64,000 bases of DNA from Ketobacter sp. Its GTDB lineage: Bacteria; Pseudomonadota; Gammaproteobacteria; Pseudomonadales; Ketobacteraceae. A model generated the notes under the pieces. That model did no database searches. It saw nothing but the letters and a program-made list of their open reading frames with translations, and was not told the DNA's origin. Positions within the stretch are counted from its first letter, which is position 1. Each line of letters starts with the position of its first letter. The stretch is from positions 1 through 64,000 of the forward strand of contig NZ_RCHN01000014.1 in NCBI RefSeq assembly GCF_003671495.1. The letters run 5' to 3'. A program made the position numbers and the translations under genes. Positions 61,168 to 64,000 of the stretch are shown piece by piece.

Positions 61168-64000
61168 CTAGAGTTTGGCCGGCAGGGCAAAGTTACCCAG
61201 GTAATCCCGGGCAAACGGATTCCGGGCACTGCCTGCATGCAGCTCGTACACCGCCCGGCGTTCCTGGTCTTTTACCGTCAACTGATAACGGTCCGCATAC
61301 GCGGTCTTTTTCAGGGGGAACTTGTCCAGCAGACGGAACAATCCCCAGGCTCCGGCCACCTGATCCGAGAATTGCACGCCATAATGATCCTCAAACACGT
61401 AGCGGATGCTGTCCTGACGGGTGGCGGACGGCCAACTGAGATCATTGCGCCGGGCCGGGCCATGACGATACTCCAGGCGCTCACCCAACAGATCCAGCTC
61501 AAACCGATTGATGTTGGCATCCAGATAGGTTGCCCTCAGCTTGAAGTTGACCTGGGGGGCGTCACCGTCGAGGAAAAACACCGTGCGAATCTGATGAGCT
61601 TGCTCAAAACGTGCGAGGCTCTGCTTGCTCAACGCCAATCCCTGGCCGTCCACCGCCACCATACGCCAGGGTGAACGGCGGGTATCCACGAACGGCGCCA
61701 GATTGTTGTCGAAGAACTGCTGTTCGATGCCCCCGGGTTTAAAAAACTCCGCAAAATCCGTCAGTGTCACGTCCACATTGGCTCGCTTGTCCAACGGGTA
61801 ACGACCGGACAGGCTGCGGTTGTAGAAAGGCCTTACGCTGGCATCGTATTCTGCTGCGATGTGACTGCGGGCCGCGCCCAGGGTATGCCCCCAGGCCCGG
61901 TCGGTGAGCGCCTCAACCCATTGCTTCACCGGCTCTGGCAAATGACGGGCCTCCACCTTGAGCCGCCCAATAGGATCAGAACGACCATTGCGCATGCGGG
62001 CCGCAGCGGCGTCAAACGCCCCCTGCCCGGTAGCGCCTGAACTGGTGATGCCTTCCAGATAAAACTGCAGCTCCGTCAGCGCGGAAGTGACCCGGTCGAA
62101 CGGAGCCGACTGGCCTTTCTCCGCCAGCATCAGGTCATGTAGCGGCTCAAACCGCTTGTCCACCAGAGTGGCAGGGTTCTCGGGCAGCTGCATCAGGCGG
62201 CTGCGACCCGCCATACTGGCGATGCGACCGATTTTGCCCGCCTTGGGATCGGCCATTCGCGCCAACTTGCCCGCCCCTTCCAGGTTCTCCGCCAGGGCAC
62301 CGGGGTCCACCAGGGGCTTGGACAACTGCGTGTGCACCACCACCTCCTCCAGCACCCGCCGCAATGGGGAGCTGCCGGACAGCATTTCGTTCAGCAGCCG
62401 CACATGCTCATCCAGGGAGCGGGAGTTTTGCAGTCGCAAACTGCTGATGGCAGAACGCCAGTAGCCGATGTAATCATCCAGATACCGCTTTTCGATTTCC
62501 GCCTGGACGTTGGCCAGATCCAGTTCGCTCATGTCCTGGCTGCGATTGCCCACCACCCAGCTGTCGTCCGCCAGATCCTGCATGATGTTGGCCTGCTGGG
62601 GCTTGAAGAAATCATGATAACCTGCTGCCGTGTACAACCACGGGATCGACACAAATTCGCCGTTGAAAACATAATGCACATCGTGGCCGATCTGGCTGTC
62701 AAAACGATAGTCCATGGGGGCCTGCTGGCGGGCTTTTTCCTGCAATGAGGCATAGATCTGCTGCGCCAGCGGCACCTGTCGCAAAACCCGTCGGGTTTGC
62801 TCCACCAATTGAGCGTCCGCGGTCAACCCCGGCCAATCCATACCCAGCAACCGGGTCAGATGCCGATTCAGGGCATCCAGTTGCTCCGGCTGATCCGCAT
62901 AGCGATTGCGCCAGTCTGCCCGCAACCAGGTTTCCACATACTCTTTGTCAAGACGCTCCGGCAGGCTCAACATCAGATAGGCTTTCAAGGCATGGTGCAG
63001 GTATTCCGGAAGATCCTGATTCTGTTGCAACTGGCGGGCGATCTGCTGCTGCAGGGATCGATGAAACTCCTGCTGCAGAGCCTGCTGGTATTCCGTTTCA
63101 GTCTGCTCATAGAACACGTTGCCCTGATACAGCCCGCCGCCCATTTGCCAACCATCCTGCCCCGGCTGATAGACATCGCGCAGTGCCAGCAGGGGCTGCA
63201 GTTCCAGCACCACCTGTTCCGGCAGTTCATCGCCCCCAAGACGGCCGCGGTGCTCGACATATTGAGCCAATTGGACTTCCGCCTGGTTGAGGCGCGATTC
63301 ATTCAAGCCGTAACTGGTGGACCACAGCACCGTCATCGCGGTGGCACCCGCCAGAGTGGCTGCGTAGCCCGCATTGCGCGCCCAGCGCAGCTTGCTTTCG
63401 TAACGGCGGTTGGCCCCGGCCAGCTCGGCTTCAGGGAACACCACGTTATGGAACAGGTGATTGAGAAAGTAGCTTTTGCCGGACGCAGGCGCACCCAGCA
63501 ACGCCTCTTGACCGAATCCCATCTGCCCGGCCATATTCTGCATGATCCGTTGCATGCCCGCCCCTTCCTGGGTACCGCTGGTGAAATACACCCCACGTAA
63601 CAGGTAGTGATCGTGAAAGCGGGATTCACTGAAGGTACGCCCCACGAATTCCGAGAACAGGGACTTCAACTGTTCGAAGCGGGCGGGGAACGCCAGAATA
63701 TCCGCTCGCCGGCGAAAGTCCCGTTCGAAATGGAACTTACCCAGGACACCGTCGTGCAGGCGCTTGGCCAGCAGATCAAATTCCTCATCAAATAATTGAT
63801 GATAGGATTGATGTGCCTCCAGTTTGTCCGGGAAGGTCATGCCCCACACCTGGTTGCGCTCTTCTTTGCCCATCATGTCAAAGAACTGGTTGAAGCCGGG
63901 GACCAGGTCGCTCTTGGTGATCAGGAGATACACCGGAAAGTTAACCCCCAGCTGATCCTTCAGCTCCTTGAGCCTGGCCCGCACCGCATTGATGTTGGCC
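61168..64000 (-). CDS. tssM: T6SS membrane complex protein TssM (IcmF), partial
   Basis: About 943 residues of the C-terminal portion are visible; the frame runs off the window edge, so the N-terminal membrane helices and Walker A are missing. The visible start (NINAVRARLKELKDQLG, then FPVYLLITKSDLVPGF) carries the G4-type TKSD motif of the cytoplasmic NTPase domain. A membrane helix follows (AGYAATLAGATAMTVLWST) and then the large periplasmic domain with the conserved C-terminal region. TssM with TssL and TssJ spans the envelope; those genes are expected upstream, beyond the window. Confidence 0.95.
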   Translation of the reverse strand, partial: ANINAVRARLKELKDQLGVNFPVYLLITKSDLVPGFNQFFDMMGKEERNQVWGMTFPDKLEAHQSYHQLFDEEFDLLAKRLHDGVLGKFHFERDFRRRADILAFPARFEQLKSLFSEFVGRTFSESRFHDHYLLRGVYFTSGTQEGAGMQRIMQNMAGQMGFGQEALLGAPASGKSYFLNHLFHNVVFPEAELAGANRRYESKLRWARNAGYAATLAGATAMTVLWSTSYGLNESRLNQAEVQLAQYVEHRGRLGGDELPEQVVLELQPLLALRDVYQPGQDGWQMGGGLYQGNVFYEQTETEYQQALQQEFHRSLQQQIARQLQQNQDLPEYLHHALKAYLMLSLPERLDKEYVETWLRADWRNRYADQPEQLDALNRHLTRLLGMDWPGLTADAQLVEQTRRVLRQVPLAQQIYASLQEKARQQAPMDYRFDSQIGHDVHYVFNGEFVSIPWLYTAAGYHDFFKPQQANIMQDLADDSWVVGNRSQDMSELDLANVQAEIEKRYLDDYIGYWRSAISSLRLQNSRSLDEHVRLLNEMLSGSSPLRRVLEEVVVHTQLSKPLVDPGALAENLEGAGKLARMADPKAGKIGRIASMAGRSRLMQLPENPATLVDKRFEPLHDLMLAEKGQSAPFDRVTSALTELQFYLEGITSSGATGQGAFDAAAARMRNGRSDPIGRLKVEARHLPEPVKQWVEALTDRAWGHTLGAARSHIAAEYDASVRPFYNRSLSGRYPLDKRANVDVTLTDFAEFFKPGGIEQQFFDNNLAPFVDTRRSPWRMVAVDGQGLALSKQSLARFEQAHQIRTVFFLDGDAPQVNFKLRATYLDANINRFELDLLGERLEYRHGPARRNDLSWPSATRQDSIRYVFEDHYGVQFSDQVAGAWGLFRLLDKFPLKKTAYADRYQLTVKDQERRAVYELHAGSARNPFARDYLGNFALPAKL

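Noticed and set aside
1-64000. Searched by eye for tRNA genes, CRISPR arrays, insertion sequences and prophage genes.
   Set aside because: No cloverleaf-like tRNA, repeat-spacer array, transposase or integrase reading frame was recognised.

Overview
The window is a dense, moderately GC-rich chromosomal segment of a polarly flagellated gammaproteobacterium. The order fliK-fliLMNOPQR-flhBAF-fleN-fliA-cheYZAB-motCD-parC-parP-cheW followed by cytochrome c maturation genes is the one known from Pseudomonas, Marinobacter and their marine relatives. The proteins read most like a marine member of that group (Marinobacter/Alcanivorax/Ketobacter type). The genus is an inference; no rRNA or other marker is present.

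Layout. (1) 1-2818, minus strand: ccmABCDE, the haem-handling half of system I cytochrome c maturation. (2) 3014-6056, plus strand: a TauE/SafE permease, a second FliK-like protein and an FlhB C-domain homologue (FhlB). (3) 6226-6681: a secreted rhodanese-like protein without the catalytic cysteine. (4) 6850-30376, minus strand: a continuous flagellar and chemotaxis block. It encodes the export gate (FliOPQR, FlhAB), C-ring (FliMN), FliL, FliK, the placement/number regulators FlhF and FleN, sigma-28 FliA, CheYZAB, the second stator MotCD, the polar array proteins ParC and ParP, two adjacent CheW copies and a DUF2802 protein. Sigma-54-type -24/-12 motifs lie before fliK, fliL, flhA and one cheW. 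(5) 30511-30801: a stand-alone PAAR spike-tip protein. (6) 30893-43425, minus strand: a type IVb-like pilus locus with a SPOR-like lipoprotein, a TcpQ/PilL-like protein, PilN-type secretin, two inner-membrane platform proteins, PilP, assembly ATPase, major pilin, PilR/GspF platform protein, three minor pilins and a large lipoprotein that may be a surface or tip component. (7) 43556-45124, plus strand: a PilJ-like two-helix membrane protein, divergent from the pilus operon across an inverted repeat. (8) 45172-64000: a type VI secretion cluster with tssA-B-C-E-F-G, a GAF/sigma-54 activator, hcp, and tssM-pppA-ppkA, where tssM runs off the window edge. Two uncharacterised plus-strand genes and the tRNA hydroxylation gene trhP are interleaved.

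How the genes work together. The flagellar block builds and steers a single polar flagellum. FlhF and FleN set its position and number, ParC and ParP hold the chemosensory array at the pole, and the CheA/CheY/CheB/CheZ pathway drives the FliM/FliN switch. The pilus locus encodes most of an envelope-spanning machine but no prepilin peptidase or retraction ATPase, so it would depend on genes elsewhere. The T6SS has a threonine-phosphorylation module (kinase PpkA, phosphatase PppA) and probably sigma-54 control through the VasH-like activator acting on hcp. ClpV, VgrG and TssJKL are not in the window.

The least described parts are the pilus locus with its unusual lipoproteins and non-canonical minor pilin, the PilJ-like neighbour, and the two orphan genes between hcp and tssA. 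No tRNA, rRNA, CRISPR array, insertion sequence or prophage gene was seen.
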